A stretch of 64,000 nt of DNA from CAZUWH01 sp964624075 (GTDB lineage: Bacteria; Pseudomonadota; Alphaproteobacteria; Rhodospirillales; Rhodospirillaceae), in the NCBI GenBank assembly GCA_964624075.1, contig CAZUWH010000005.1, positions 1-64,000 on the forward strand, in the 5' to 3' direction. The notes under the pieces were generated by a model. It searched no databases. It was not told the DNA's origin and saw nothing but the letters and a program-made list of their open reading frames with translations. The position numbers and the translations under genes were made by a program. Shown here in pieces: positions 8,410-17,890 of this stretch (positions within the stretch are counted from its first letter, which is position 1; each line of letters starts with the position of its first letter).

Positions 8410-9405
8410 ATGCGTGGTTGTCACATGCGCTATTGCAAGGGCTTGCCTGGAACGATCGGTAACACGCCGCTCATTTATTTGACATGGCCTTCCGAACGCA
8501 CTAGCTGTGCCATTTATGGCAAAGCAGAATTCCTCAACCCCGGCGGTTCGGTCAAGGATCGCACAGCCAAATTCCTGATCGAGGATGCTGAACGGAAGGG
8601 TCTGCTGCGGCCGGGGGGGACCATCGTCGAAGGCACTGCCGGCAATACCGGAATCGGTCTCGCCTTGGTCGGCAACGCCTGCGGCTACAGGACGGTGATT
8701 GTTATGCCGGAAACCCAGAGCCAGGAAAAGAAGGATATGTTGCGGCTGTGTGGAGCTGATCTCCGCTTGGTTCCGGCTGTACCCTATGCGAATCCTGGCA
8801 ACTACGTGCGTTATTCGGAACGGCTCGCGCAGGAAATGGGCGCCTTCTGGGCCAACCAGTTCGACAATGTGGCTAACCGCACCGGCCACTCCCATACCAC
8901 AGGTCCGGAAATCTGGGACCAGTTGGAAGGGCAGGTAGATGCGTTCACCTGTGCGGTCGGAACCGGTGGGACGCTGGCAGGTGTCGCCCTGGCATTGAAA
9001 GAACGCAATCCAAAGGTGCGAATCGTGCTGGCGGATCCATTGGGCTCGGCTCTTTACAGCTACTATCGTTGCGGCGTGCTGAAGGCAGAGGGCAATTCCA
9101 TTACCGAGGGAATCGGCCAGGGACGCATCACCTGCAATCTGGAAGGGGCCCCGATCGACGAGGCCGTCCAGGTGACGGACGTCGCCTGTCTGGAAGTGAT
9201 TTTCAATCTTCTGCAACACGAGGGCTTAGTGGTCGGCGGCTCTTCCGGCATCAATGTCGCCGCGGCCATGCAAGTGGCTGACATCCTGGGGCCAGGACAT
9301 ACCATCGTGACCATCCTGTGCGACTGTGGAACCCGCTATCAGAGCAAACTGTTCAACCCAGCCTTTCTGAAGGCGCAAAACCTACCCATTCCCGACTGGC
9401 TGTAG
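8410..9405 (+). CDS. cysK: Cysteine synthase, PLP-dependent
   Basis: 331 residues; ATG at 8425 is an equally possible start. The PLP lysine is K49 in FLNPGGSVKDR. The phosphate- and substrate-binding loops are EGTAGNTG (75-81 region) and AVGTGGT. It joins O-acetylserine and sulfide to make cysteine, or could act on a related substrate. It is slightly longer than classic CysK and ends with the CDCGTRYQSKLFN tail common in an alphaproteobacterial subgroup. Its stop is TAG, so amber is an ordinary stop here. Confidence 0.88.
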   Translation: MRGCHMRYCKGLPGTIGNTPLIYLTWPSERTSCAIYGKAEFLNPGGSVKDRTAKFLIEDAERKGLLRPGGTIVEGTAGNTGIGLALVGNACGYRTVIVMPETQSQEKKDMLRLCGADLRLVPAVPYANPGNYVRYSERLAQEMGAFWANQFDNVANRTGHSHTTGPEIWDQLEGQVDAFTCAVGTGGTLAGVALALKERNPKVRIVLADPLGSALYSYYRCGVLKAEGNSITEGIGQGRITCNLEGAPIDEAVQVTDVACLEVIFNLLQHEGLVVGGSSGINVAAAMQVADILGPGHTIVTILCDCGTRYQSKLFNPAFLKAQNLPIPDWL

Positions 9406-9430
9406 AACGGCCTCCTTCCCCCGAACACGC

Positions 9431-9478
9431 TCTCTCCCTGGAGGGCAGACTCCCTCTCCCTCGATGGGGGAGGGTTGG
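9431..9478. repeat. Dispersed palindromic repeat, copy a
   Basis: A CT-rich arm, a short centre (CCCTCGATGGGGG) and a GA-rich arm form a hairpin between the convergent cysK and ispH genes. It belongs to the family seen near 11.7, 25.0, 26.7, 37.2, 40.9, 42.7, 46.8, 49.9 and 51.4-51.5 kb. Here it could act as a two-way terminator. Confidence 0.7.
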
Positions 9479-9560
9479 ATATGGGGCAGGCTTGAGCATC
9501 CCAGGGTTCGGTGGAATTTCCCTGGGATGGCACTGGCCTCCCCTTTACGTCTTGTGGGTG

Positions 9561-10523
9561 TCAGCCACAGAGAAAAGTGTCCACCACCAAGGTGGATGGT
9601 AGCTTGAACGTAACGTCCTCGGTCGCAACGCAGACTTCGGTAATGATGACGTTGAAACGCTTGCGTGCCTCGGCCAGCACCTCGTCCACCAGCACCTCAG
9701 GCGTAGAGGCACTGGCGGTAATCCCAAGCGTATGCAGGGTCGTAAGCAGATCCCAGTCGACATCTTCGACACTCTGGATCAGCATGGCCCGCGCGCACTG
9801 TTCGTTGCGGGCAACTTCGACCAGACGACGGGCGTTGGAGGAGTTGGGGGCCCCAATCACCAGCATGGCGTCGCACTGGTGGATAATAGCCTTTACCGCC
9901 TGCTGCCGGTTGGTGGTGGCGTAACAGATGTCCTCCTTGCGAGGGCTGCGGATGCCCGGAAACCGTCGTTGCAGTACGGCAATGATGGAGGCGGAGTCAT
10001 CCACCGACAGAGTCGTCTGGGTCACAAAGGCAAGATGCTCTGGATCGTCCGGAGTCAATTGCTCTGCCTGTTTTTCGTTTTCCACCAATGTGATCCAGCC
10101 TGTCGGCACCTGCCCCATCGTTCCCACCACTTCGGGATGACCGGCATGACCGATCAGAATGATATGACGACCGTCGCGGAAGTGACGTTCTGCCTCGTTG
10201 TGAACTTTGCTGACCAGCGGGCAGGTAGCATCGACATAGAACAGACCCCGCTGTTCAGCCTCGATGGTGACCTGTTTGGGAACACCGTGCGCCGAGAAGA
10301 TGACCGGAAGGTTGTCAGGCACCTGATCGAGTTCCTCAACGAACACCGCGCCCTTGGTCTCCAGCATCTGGACGACATGGCGATTGTGGACGATCTCGTG
10401 GCGGACATAGACGGGCGCCCCGAATCGGCGCAGCGCCTCTTCGACAGTCTGAATAGCCCGGTCTACGCCGGCACAGAAACCACGCGGCGCAGCCAGAAGA
10501 ACAGCCAGCGGCCTCTTCGTCAT
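9561..10523 (-). CDS. ispH: 4-hydroxy-3-methylbut-2-enyl diphosphate reductase
   Basis: 320 residues from the ATG at 10523, which has AAAGGAAAG just upstream; a longer frame adds 39 residues unlike the family. The three [4Fe-4S] cysteines are C17 (RGFCAGV), C101 (DATCPLV) and C200 (DICYATTNRQ). The catalytic glutamate lies in GHAGHPEVVGTMGQ near 125-138. It performs the last step of the MEP isoprenoid pathway, giving IPP and DMAPP, the precursors of the quinone side chain. Confidence 0.97.
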   Translation of the reverse strand: MTKRPLAVLLAAPRGFCAGVDRAIQTVEEALRRFGAPVYVRHEIVHNRHVVQMLETKGAVFVEELDQVPDNLPVIFSAHGVPKQVTIEAEQRGLFYVDATCPLVSKVHNEAERHFRDGRHIILIGHAGHPEVVGTMGQVPTGWITLVENEKQAEQLTPDDPEHLAFVTQTTLSVDDSASIIAVLQRRFPGIRSPRKEDICYATTNRQQAVKAIIHQCDAMLVIGAPNSSNARRLVEVARNEQCARAMLIQSVEDVDWDLLTTLHTLGITASASTPEVLVDEVLAEARKRFNVIITEVCVATEDVTFKLPSTLVVDTFLCG

Positions 10524-10702
10524 GCGGCTTTCCTTTTTTGACCGGGGATCTATGCATTCTCCCTGGCAAACCTGTTGTGCCAGGCAGGGGGGTTCTTTAA
10601 GAACTGTTCGGTATGCTTTCTTGCTCCAAGGAACATTCATTCCCCAGCAAGAAAACAGTTTAGGCCATAGCAGAGCTCGATGCGATTGGAAAGGAAAGCA
10701 TC

Positions 10703-10942
10703 ATGCCAGATTCAGTGATGGCACGGACCGGGCCCCATGAAGTTGAAGTTGAGGCAGGCCAAAAATACTTTTGGTGCGCCTGCGGCCGGACCAAGACACC
10801 ACCTTATTGTGATGGTAATCATAGCGGGACCGGCGTAATCCCCGTCATGTGGGTCGCTGAACGCAACGAAGTCGTTTATTTCTGTGGCTGTCACAGAAGC
10901 GGCATGCTGCCCTTCTGCGATGGAACCCACAACAACGCGTGA
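10703..10942 (+). CDS. Double CDGSH iron-sulfur domain protein
   Basis: 79 residues with two CDGSH-type [2Fe-2S] sites: C25, C27, C36, H40 (CACGRTKTPPYCDGNH) and C61, C63, C72, H76 (CGCHRSGMLPFCDGTH). Each cluster has the 3-Cys/1-His ligand set of the mitoNEET/CISD family; the tandem arrangement resembles CISD3. It is probably a small cytoplasmic redox or cluster-transfer protein. The exact role in bacteria is unclear. The next gene begins 13 bases on. Confidence 0.92.
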   Translation: MPDSVMARTGPHEVEVEAGQKYFWCACGRTKTPPYCDGNHSGTGVIPVMWVAERNEVVYFCGCHRSGMLPFCDGTHNNA

Positions 10943-10955
10943 AACGAGAGCAGAC

Positions 10956-11558
10956 ATGGCGCGACTCCGTAGTGCAGGCGTGATGATTGCCGTTGCTGCG
11001 ATGAGCGGCTGTGTGGGGGATATGTCATCGGCAAATATGGCCTGCCCTCGTGTCGTTCTCGATCGCACCACTTCCAACCTGGTACAGTTCCGCACAGGAG
11101 TGGGCCGGGATCTGACCGATATCGCCCTGGAAGCTGAAATCATAGGTTACAGAGGAACATGTTATTACAATCAATACGAAATCATACTGATCCTGGCGGT
11201 GGACTTTGCCGTCACCCGTGGGCCGGCCTTCATGGGAGCCCCATGGCCTTATTTCGTCGCCGTGCTCCAGACGTTGCCCCCTCCCGTTGCAATCAGAACG
11301 GATCCTGAGAACGGTCAACGTGTTCTGGCGTCCCGTCCGGCGCTCCCCCTGTCCGCTCCTACGGTCGTCGCCAAAGAGGTGTTCCAGATGACCGGCACCT
11401 TTCCACCAAGGCTTGACACCATCCGTGTGCGTGACGAAGTCATTACCCTGACCCTTCCCTTGCGACAGACCGAGTCGCCGGAGCGTTATCAGATCTTCGT
11501 GGGTTTCCAGCTCACGCCGGAACAACTGGATGACAACAGGCAGAACAGCCAACGATAA
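10956..11558 (+). CDS. Putative lipoprotein of unknown function
   Basis: 200 residues. The signal peptide ends in a lipobox-like AMSGC with C19 as the candidate lipidation site. A frame opening 72 bases earlier overlaps the CDGSH gene, so the ATG at 10956 is preferred. The mature part is rich in beta-forming segments with no enzymatic motif I recognise. It is likely exported and membrane-anchored in the periplasm. Confidence 0.65.
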   Translation: MARLRSAGVMIAVAAMSGCVGDMSSANMACPRVVLDRTTSNLVQFRTGVGRDLTDIALEAEIIGYRGTCYYNQYEIILILAVDFAVTRGPAFMGAPWPYFVAVLQTLPPPVAIRTDPENGQRVLASRPALPLSAPTVVAKEVFQMTGTFPPRLDTIRVRDEVITLTLPLRQTESPERYQIFVGFQLTPEQLDDNRQNSQR

Positions 11559-11707
11559 TAGCTACGATCGTCCAAGGACAGCATAAAACCCTCAAAAGTA
11601 GATGAAATGTGGTATATATGCTGTTTAAGGGTTTATTCCTGGAATACGATCCCGTACATAGGAGATGCATTTCCAGTGTGCATCTTGAAGTTTTCCATCT
11701 CTCGACC

Positions 11708-11760
11708 AACTCCCTCCTTTCTTCCTCCCTCCCTGGACCGGGAGAGGGTTCCCGGGAGGG
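11708..11760. repeat. Dispersed palindromic repeat, copy b (diverged)
   Basis: The core CCCTGGACCGGGAGAGGG with CT-rich and GA-rich arms is a diverged member of the family. It lies in the roughly 290-base gap between the lipoprotein gene and the Cys-rich ORF. Confidence 0.55.
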
Positions 11761-11847
11761 CCCAGGCATGGGCCTGGCGGTCGCTTCGTTCTTTCTGCTA
11801 CTCTTGGAATCTGTATTCCTTGTTATGACAATCAGGAGGATGTCCAT

Positions 11848-12015
11848 ATGAATGATGAGGCATTGTGGAACTACGGAGTGCTGGCTGCCGTGGCCATCGG
11901 CGGCCTGGTTCTAGTCATCCGCTATTTCCGGCGCGGAATCGGTGGCAAGGGCGGGCAGGGCTGTGGCTGTTGCTCCGGTTCCTGCGGCAGCAAGGATACG
12001 GCTGCAGATCACTGA
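11848..12015 (+). CDS. FeoB-associated Cys-rich membrane protein-like small protein
   Basis: 55 residues. ATG at 11848 has a good Shine-Dalgarno (AGGAGGA, 11834-11840). One membrane helix spans about residues 9-25, followed by a basic stretch (RYFRRGIGGKGG) and a C-terminal cysteine cluster CGCCSGSCG (39-47). This architecture matches the small Cys-rich proteins often found beside feoB. No feoA or feoB is visible in this window. It may aid metal or redox handling at the membrane; the function is not established. Confidence 0.75.
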   Translation: MNDEALWNYGVLAAVAIGGLVLVIRYFRRGIGGKGGQGCGCCSGSCGSKDTAADH

Positions 12016-12195
12016 CCGGAGGCAGACGGCGTCGGGCCGCAAAGACGCAAAGAAAGGCAGGGGGGGAGAGGCCGATAGCCATTGGCCTCTCCGCGGTTCC
12101 TCTTGGAACAAGCCGGGGAACAACCAACTCCAGATACGAAGGACCTGCCCGTTCCCATTACCCTTTTGTTTCGTTGACGTGCCCAGAGGAAAGCC

Positions 12196-13749
12196 ATGAC
12201 CGACCGCATCCTCATCATCGATTTCGGATCCCAGGTTACCCAGCTCATTGCCCGCCGCATCCGGGAGAGCGGCGTGTACTGCGAAATCCATCCCTTCAAC
12301 AAGGTGACGGAGACCTTTTTGCACGCCTTTGCGGCCAGAGGCGTGGTGCTGTCGGGGGGACCGGCCTCGGTGACGGAGGCTGCAAGCCCTCGTGCACCGA
12401 CAGCGCTGTTCAGTCTGGGCGTACCGGTGCTTGGCATTTGTTATGGTCAGCAGACCATGGTCGTCCAGTTGGGAGGGCAGGTGGAAGGCGCGGCGCATCG
12501 CGAGTTCGGCCGCGCCTTTCTTGACATAACGGGGTCGTGTGCCCTGTTCGCCAACACATGGACACCTGGTTCCCGCGAGCAGGTGTGGATGAGCCATGGC
12601 GACCAAGTGGTGGCGTTGCCGCCAGGATTTCGGCCAGTTGCCGTTACCGACGGCGCACCTTTTGCCGTTATCGCCGATGACATACGCCATTTTTATGGTG
12701 TCCAGTTTCATCCGGAGGTTGTTCATACCCCGTACGGAACAGCGCTGTTGCGCAACTTCACCCACGGCATCTGTGGCTGCCAAGGGGACTGGACCATGGC
12801 GGCTTTCCGCATGGAAGCCATCGCGCAGGTGCGGGCGCAGGTGGGGGGGGGACGGGTCATCTGCGGTCTGTCGGGAGGCGTGGATTCCGCTGTCACGGCG
12901 GCCCTGGTGCACGAGGCGATTGGCGACCAGCTCGTGTGCGTGTTTGTCGATCATGGCATGCTGCGTCTGGGGGAGGCCGAGCAGGTCGTGTCCCTGTTCC
13001 GCGACCGTTTCGACATCCGGCTGGTCCATCGTGATGCGTCCGCGCTGTTTCTGCACAAGCTTGGAGGTGTGCTCGATCCTGAACAGAAGCGCCGGATCAT
13101 CGGGGTCACCTTCATTGATGTGTTCGAGGCGGAAGCCCGGCACGAAGGAGGCGCCGATTTCCTGGCGCAAGGGACGCTCTATCCGGATGTGATCGAATCG
13201 GTCAGTTTCCACGGGGGACCGTCGGTGACAATCAAGAGTCATCACAATGTTGGTGGGCTGCCCAAGCGAATGAACATGCGTCTGGTCGAACCACTGCGCG
13301 ACCTGTTCAAGGACGAGGTGCGACAGCTTGGGCGTGCCCTGGGTCTGCCCGACGACATGGTCGGACGTCACCCCTTCCCCGGACCGGGGCTTGCCATCCG
13401 CTTGCCCGGTCAGGCGGTCACCAGCGAGAATCTCGATCTCTTGCGCCGGGCGGATGCCATCTATATCGAGGAAATCCATCTGGCTGGCCTGTATGAGGCC
13501 ATCTGGCAGGCGTTTGCCGTGCTGCTTCCAGTCCGCACCGTCGGAGTCATGGGCGATGCCCGTTCCTATGACCATGCGCTCGTGCTCCGCGCCGTCACGT
13601 CGACCGATGGCATGACCGCTGATTCCTATCCTTTCAGTCACGCCTTTTTGAGTCACGTCGCCAACCGCATCATCAATGAGATCAAAGGCGTCAACCGTGT
13701 CACCTACGATATCACCTCGAAGCCACCAGGAACGATCGAGTGGGAATGA
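12196..13749 (+). CDS. guaA: GMP synthase (glutamine-hydrolysing)
   Basis: 517 residues, the normal length. The N-terminal class I amidotransferase has catalytic C82 in GICYGQQ and a later FHPEV. The ATP-pyrophosphatase loop SGGVDS follows, then the C-terminal dimerisation domain ending in TIEWE. It converts XMP to GMP. A run of nine Gs (12843-12851) sits inside the intact frame. The 3' end of guaA is a known integration site for genomic islands, and a degraded island begins immediately downstream. Confidence 0.98.
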   Translation: MTDRILIIDFGSQVTQLIARRIRESGVYCEIHPFNKVTETFLHAFAARGVVLSGGPASVTEAASPRAPTALFSLGVPVLGICYGQQTMVVQLGGQVEGAAHREFGRAFLDITGSCALFANTWTPGSREQVWMSHGDQVVALPPGFRPVAVTDGAPFAVIADDIRHFYGVQFHPEVVHTPYGTALLRNFTHGICGCQGDWTMAAFRMEAIAQVRAQVGGGRVICGLSGGVDSAVTAALVHEAIGDQLVCVFVDHGMLRLGEAEQVVSLFRDRFDIRLVHRDASALFLHKLGGVLDPEQKRRIIGVTFIDVFEAEARHEGGADFLAQGTLYPDVIESVSFHGGPSVTIKSHHNVGGLPKRMNMRLVEPLRDLFKDEVRQLGRALGLPDDMVGRHPFPGPGLAIRLPGQAVTSENLDLLRRADAIYIEEIHLAGLYEAIWQAFAVLLPVRTVGVMGDARSYDHALVLRAVTSTDGMTADSYPFSHAFLSHVANRIINEIKGVNRVTYDITSKPPGTIEWE

Positions 13750-13917
13750 TTTTTGCCCCTCCTGGGCTATCCAAATCTACGCTGCAATACGATCTAACAC
13801 TCTGATAAAAAATAAGAATATACGCAGTACCTATCGACAGCAATCGGGGCGCAGAGTTCGGTTCTAGCGTGCTGGCTGACGGTAGTCGGGCCTATTGCCC
13901 AACTCAAATTTTAAAAG

Positions 13918-13956
13918 TACCGTCAGGGTCACAAGGGCTCGTGACGGTATTTTTGT
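13918..13956 (+). terminator. Possible intrinsic terminator after guaA
   Basis: An 8-bp stem (TACCGTCA with TGACGGTA) is followed directly by a T-run. The loop is long (16 bases), and the TGACGGTA motif occurs once more upstream near 13877, so these could instead be recombinase arm sites. Confidence 0.35.
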
Positions 13957-14040
13957 TCGTCCATGTCATTGGAAACAAACGAGTTTCCATAGGCTGAGCC
14001 CAGCAAAACGCCATGATGGTATTTTTGGAGGGAGGCGTAG

Positions 14041-14514
14041 AGTGCTGACGGACGTTGCCATCAAGACTCTGAAACCAGAGGACAAACCATACAAGGTGGA
14101 GGACTGGGACGGGATGCACGTTCACGTCACACCAACCGGCGGTCTGTCCTTTCGGCTAAATTATAGGTTGAATAAACGCCGAGAGACCGTACACCGCGGT
14201 AGGTATGGTCCTGCAGGATTGTCTCTCGCCCGAGCGCTTGAAAAGTGCATCGATACAAGCTGCGCTATCGAAGATGGTATCTCACCGGCGACGGCCATCC
14301 ACGTGCGGGACATCCTCAAGCAGATCTACGGATTTGCCATCCTGCACGGCGAGAAGGTCACTAACCCGGCCGACGAGGTCGGCCCGTCGTCGATCGCCCC
14401 GATCGCCCCGAAGGACCGCTCGCTTTCCCCTACCGAGATTCGGATAACGCTCAAGCAGCTTGAGTATGTAGCGACGCTGCCCACGATACAACTAGGTATG
14501 CGGCTTTACCTGTT
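14041..14514 (+). pseudogene. P4-family tyrosine integrase, truncated
   Basis: From a GTG at 14041 the frame reads LTDVAIKTLKPEDKPYKV, the start of the arm-binding domain of P4-type integrases, then part of the core-binding domain. Residues seem to be missing between SLARALEK and the next helix. The frame stops resembling integrase at MRLYLL (about 14514), before the first catalytic arginine, and joins phage sequence. The remnant cannot be an active recombinase. Confidence 0.85.
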
Positions 14515-15621
14515 AAGGCACAGGGACGGAGATCGTCCCTGCTGGAATGGATCGCGGGGCGCGACGGGATCATCGACGAGGGCGGTGAACTGCGGGGGAC
14601 GGATCTCGACACCTGGCACAAGGGCAAGGTTGGGCGGCGCAAACTGCTGTGGGAGCGGACGACGGCAACGGGCCCCCGTCTGTTTGGCCTGGCCGGCGAT
14701 GTCAACACCCCCTATACCCCCGACGATATGGCGCGGGTGGCCTGGGAGGCTGGCTATTCCCCCGAGGCTGGGGAGGCGCGCCCTACCCCCAAGGACCTGT
14801 TCACCGCTATGGCCGAGGAGGCCTTCGGCCGTCTGTGCTACGTTAACGAGGATTTCGTTGCAATCTGCTACCGAGAGGCCATCGCCAACCTGGCCGAGGC
14901 CATTGATGCGGTGGAGCTCGATATCAAGACTGACGACAACGCCACGATCAAGGCCGCGCTCAAGGAAGCACGGTATTTTCAGGCACAACCCGATAGCAGC
15001 GATGTTCCCTGTGGTCATGTGACCTTTCCGCTTGCAGGCTGGGAACAGGTCAAACCGCCATCACCCTGACCGATCAAGCCAACCTGTCTACCTTTCTACA
15101 TGAGACTGGCCATGTATGGCTGGAAGAACTGCGCACCGACGCGGCGCGATCCGGGGCGCCCGAGTCGTTGCACCAGGATTGGGCCACCGGTGCAGGCGTG
15201 GCCCGGGATCGCGGAGGGGGCTACCCCGACGACGGACCAGCACGAACAGTGGGCACACGGGGCCGAGGCATATTTTCGCGAGGGCAAGGCCCCCTCGCTG
15301 GAACTGGCGGATGTCTTTTCCCGCTTCCGGGCCTGGCTGATCCAGGTCTATCGCACGATTCGTGGTTTGAATGTCCAGCTTACCGACGAGGTGTGGGCGG
15401 TCATGGATCGGCTGTTGGCCAGTGATGCCCAGATTGATGTGCCCTGGAAGCCGAAGCAGCCCGGCCCTTGATTGCCGATCCGAAGGCTCTGGGGCTCTCG
15501 GAAACCAAGTGGGAAACCTATCAGCGTCGGCATACAGGGCCCGGACGGAGGCCGAGGAAACGCTGACGCGGCGGGCCGGGCCATGGCCGAGGCGGCGCGG
15601 GAAAAGGAAGCCTGGTGGCGG
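14515..15621 (+). pseudogene. Fragment of a large phage/ICE polyvalent protein with zincin-like motif
   Basis: Three frames in succession carry pieces of one protein. The first has SLLEWIAGRDGIIDEGGEL and TWHKGK. Later come FLHETGHVWLEEL, a zinc-metallopeptidase-like HExxH motif, then QWAHGAEAYFREGKAP and FRAWLIQVYRTIRGLNV. It ends at AREKEAWWRED. Such segments occur together in very large phage or element proteins. Both ends are lost and there are at least two frameshifts. The assignment is from pattern memory. Confidence 0.6.
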
Positions 15622-15969
15622 GAAGACCGCAACGGCCGGAGCTACTACGAGGGGTGGCAGCAGACCCTCGAATTGCTCTCCTGTTTCGGGTAACTCAGTG
15701 GAGACGCGCGGGCGACCGGAGAAAACCTCGGCGCCGACATGGTGCGCGACCAGGCACACGATGCGCTCGCCGTCGGCGGCGGACAAGCGCTCTCCCGTAT
15801 CGGAAAGTCCCCCGGATAGGCAGTCAATCCAGAGCTGCCCGTCTGGATTGAGCATCACCTTGACGATCGACGGATCTTCCTGGGATCCTGCGATGGCGGG
15901 GCCGAGAGCGGTGCGCAACATGCGCGCGCCGCGAAGTATCGCCTCGGATTGCTGGTAAGAAACCACCAT
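15622..15969 (-). pseudogene. trbB: Conjugal transfer ATPase TrbB, N-terminal fragment
   Basis: About 116 residues remain. From MVVSYQQSEAILRGARML the frame continues through EDPSIVKVMLNPDGQLWID and ERIVCLVAHHVGAEV to ELPETGEQFEGLLPP, a recognisable TrbB N-terminus. It is cut before the Walker A motif and abuts the phage fragment on the opposite strand. TrbB would power the mating-pair T4SS. trbC and the rest of the operon are absent. Confidence 0.85.
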
Positions 15970-16134
15970 ATCGTCCCCGTTCCGTGCGGGACCGCTGACA
16001 AACGGCCCTGGATCGGGGATGAGTAGAAGAGGCAGAAATTGGGGTGTGGCAACAACTGGAACATGATCGTAGCGCTTTGGCATACAAAGACAGGGGAACT
16101 GCGGAACGGATGAATACTTGCGATACCGCGAGCG

Positions 16135-17857
16135 ATGATTATTCCGCGTCCGCGACGCCCGACACGTCTTCCGACTTCGCAAGCGCAGGCGGCGGCAGGA
16201 TGCGCTCCCGAAACCGGCGATCCTCGAAGTGGCGGGCTCTTTGCCCGGATCGGCGGTGTGCCCGCCACCATGATGATCTCGTCTGCAGGTTGGAGCTGTA
16301 TGACATCGCATGTAGTCAGCAATGGTTGTGCGATCTCAGAGCGCGAGACCATCAAATGGCCGAGCCAGGAACTGAGCCTGTGCCCGGCATAGTTCCGCAT
16401 CACCCGCATCTCGGTCGCAGTGCCGAGAGCATCGGAGATGCGCTTGGCGGTCCGTTTGTCGTTGGTCGCGAAGCTGACACGCATATGGCAGTTGTCGAGG
16501 ATCGAGTTATTCGGCCTATAGGCCTTCTTGATCTGGTTCAGCGACTGCGCGATCAGAGAAAATCTTCAGGCCGTAGTTGGCCATAAACGCTAGCGCGGAC
16601 TCGAAGAAGTTGAGGCGGCCGAGCGCCGGGAACCCGTCGAGCATGAGGAGCAAACGATGCCGCCCGCCCTTGGCCTGCAGATCCTCGGTCAATCGCCGGC
16701 CGATCTGATTGAGGATCAGCCGGATCAGTGGCTTGGTGCGCGCGATGTCGGAGGGCGGGACCACGAGGTAGAGCGTCGACAGCCGCACGCCGCCGCCGAT
16801 GTCAGTGGTGCGCCAGTCACAACGGCGCGTGACGGCCGCCACTACGGGGTCGCGGTAGAGTCCGAGAAAGGACATGGTGGTTGATAGCACGCCCGAGCGC
16901 TCGTTGTCCGATTTATTCAGCAGCTCTCGGGTGGCGGAGGCTATGATCAGATGTATCCGGCCGCATCGAGGTGGGCGGTCTTCATCATTGCGGCAAGCGT
17001 CGACTCGATCGGCCGCTTCGGATCGGACAGGAAGGCGGCTACGCCGGCGAGCGTCTTGTCGGCCTCGGCATAGAGGACGTGCAGGATGGCCCCGACGAGG
17101 AGCGCGTGACTGGTCTTCTCCTAATGATTCCGCTTTTCCAGCGATCCTTCGGAATCGACCAGGATGTCGGCGATGTTCTGAACGTCGCGAACTTCCCATT
17201 CACCGCGGCGGACTTCGAGCAGCGGATTGTAGGCGGCCGACTTCACGTTGGTTGGGTCAAAGAGCAGCACCTGGTCGTGCCGCGCGCGGAAGCCAGCGGT
17301 GAGTTACCAGTTCTCACCCTTGATGTCGTGAACGATGGCAGGGCCTGGCTAGGTCAGCAGCGACGGCACCACGAGGCCGACGCCTTTACTGGAGTGGATC
17401 AGCGCAAAACAGAGCACATGCTCGGGTCCGTCGTGGCGGAGATAGGTGTGATCGAGCTTGCCGAGCACGACGCTGTCGGATCCAAGCAGCCCGGCGGATT
17501 TCGCCTCGTCGAGCCGGGACCAGTGCGCAGAGCCGTAGGTCTCGACGTTCTTAGCCTCGCGGGCTCGCCAGACCGACATGCCGATCGCGACAGCGATCGC
17601 GATGAAGCCGCCGGATGCGGCGATGTAGGCGCCCTCGACGAAGATCGGCAGCGCGTAGGCGTCGTAGAAGTACTACCACCAAAAGAAGGCGGGCGGATAG
17701 TAGATGGGCCAGCCGAACAGCTCGAACCACGGCCGGTCGAACTGCGGCTGGAAGAGCTTGGCTGCCAAGCCGTCCACTGTGTCGCGGTCCAGGTCGTGGC
17801 GAGCACGGTCAAGAAGATGACGAGGATCTGGCCCCAGAGAATCTTGGTAGCGGACAT
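16135..17857 (-). pseudogene. traG: Conjugal coupling protein TraG/VirD4, multiply broken
   Basis: Pieces in order: the membrane start MSATKILWGQILVIFL, the helix AREAKNVETYGSAHW, HDGPEHVLCF then SSKGVGLVVPSLLT, where Walker A has Ser for Gly and an in-frame TAG follows. Next come NKSDNERSGVLSTTMSFLGL, LYLVVPPSDIARTKPLIRL and RHRLLLMLDGFPALGRL, and finally RVSFATNDKRTAKRISDALG and IIMVAGTPPIRAK. Several frameshifts separate them. The intact protein docks relaxase-DNA at the T4SS. It lies just upstream of trbB, the usual order. Confidence 0.9.
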
Positions 17858-17890
17858 TGCGGAGTCCTTTCCTCGTGGAGAGCGGTGGTC

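Noticed and set aside
11911..13656. 581-residue open frame opposite guaA
   Set aside because: Shadow of guaA caused by high GC content; no domain or start signal.
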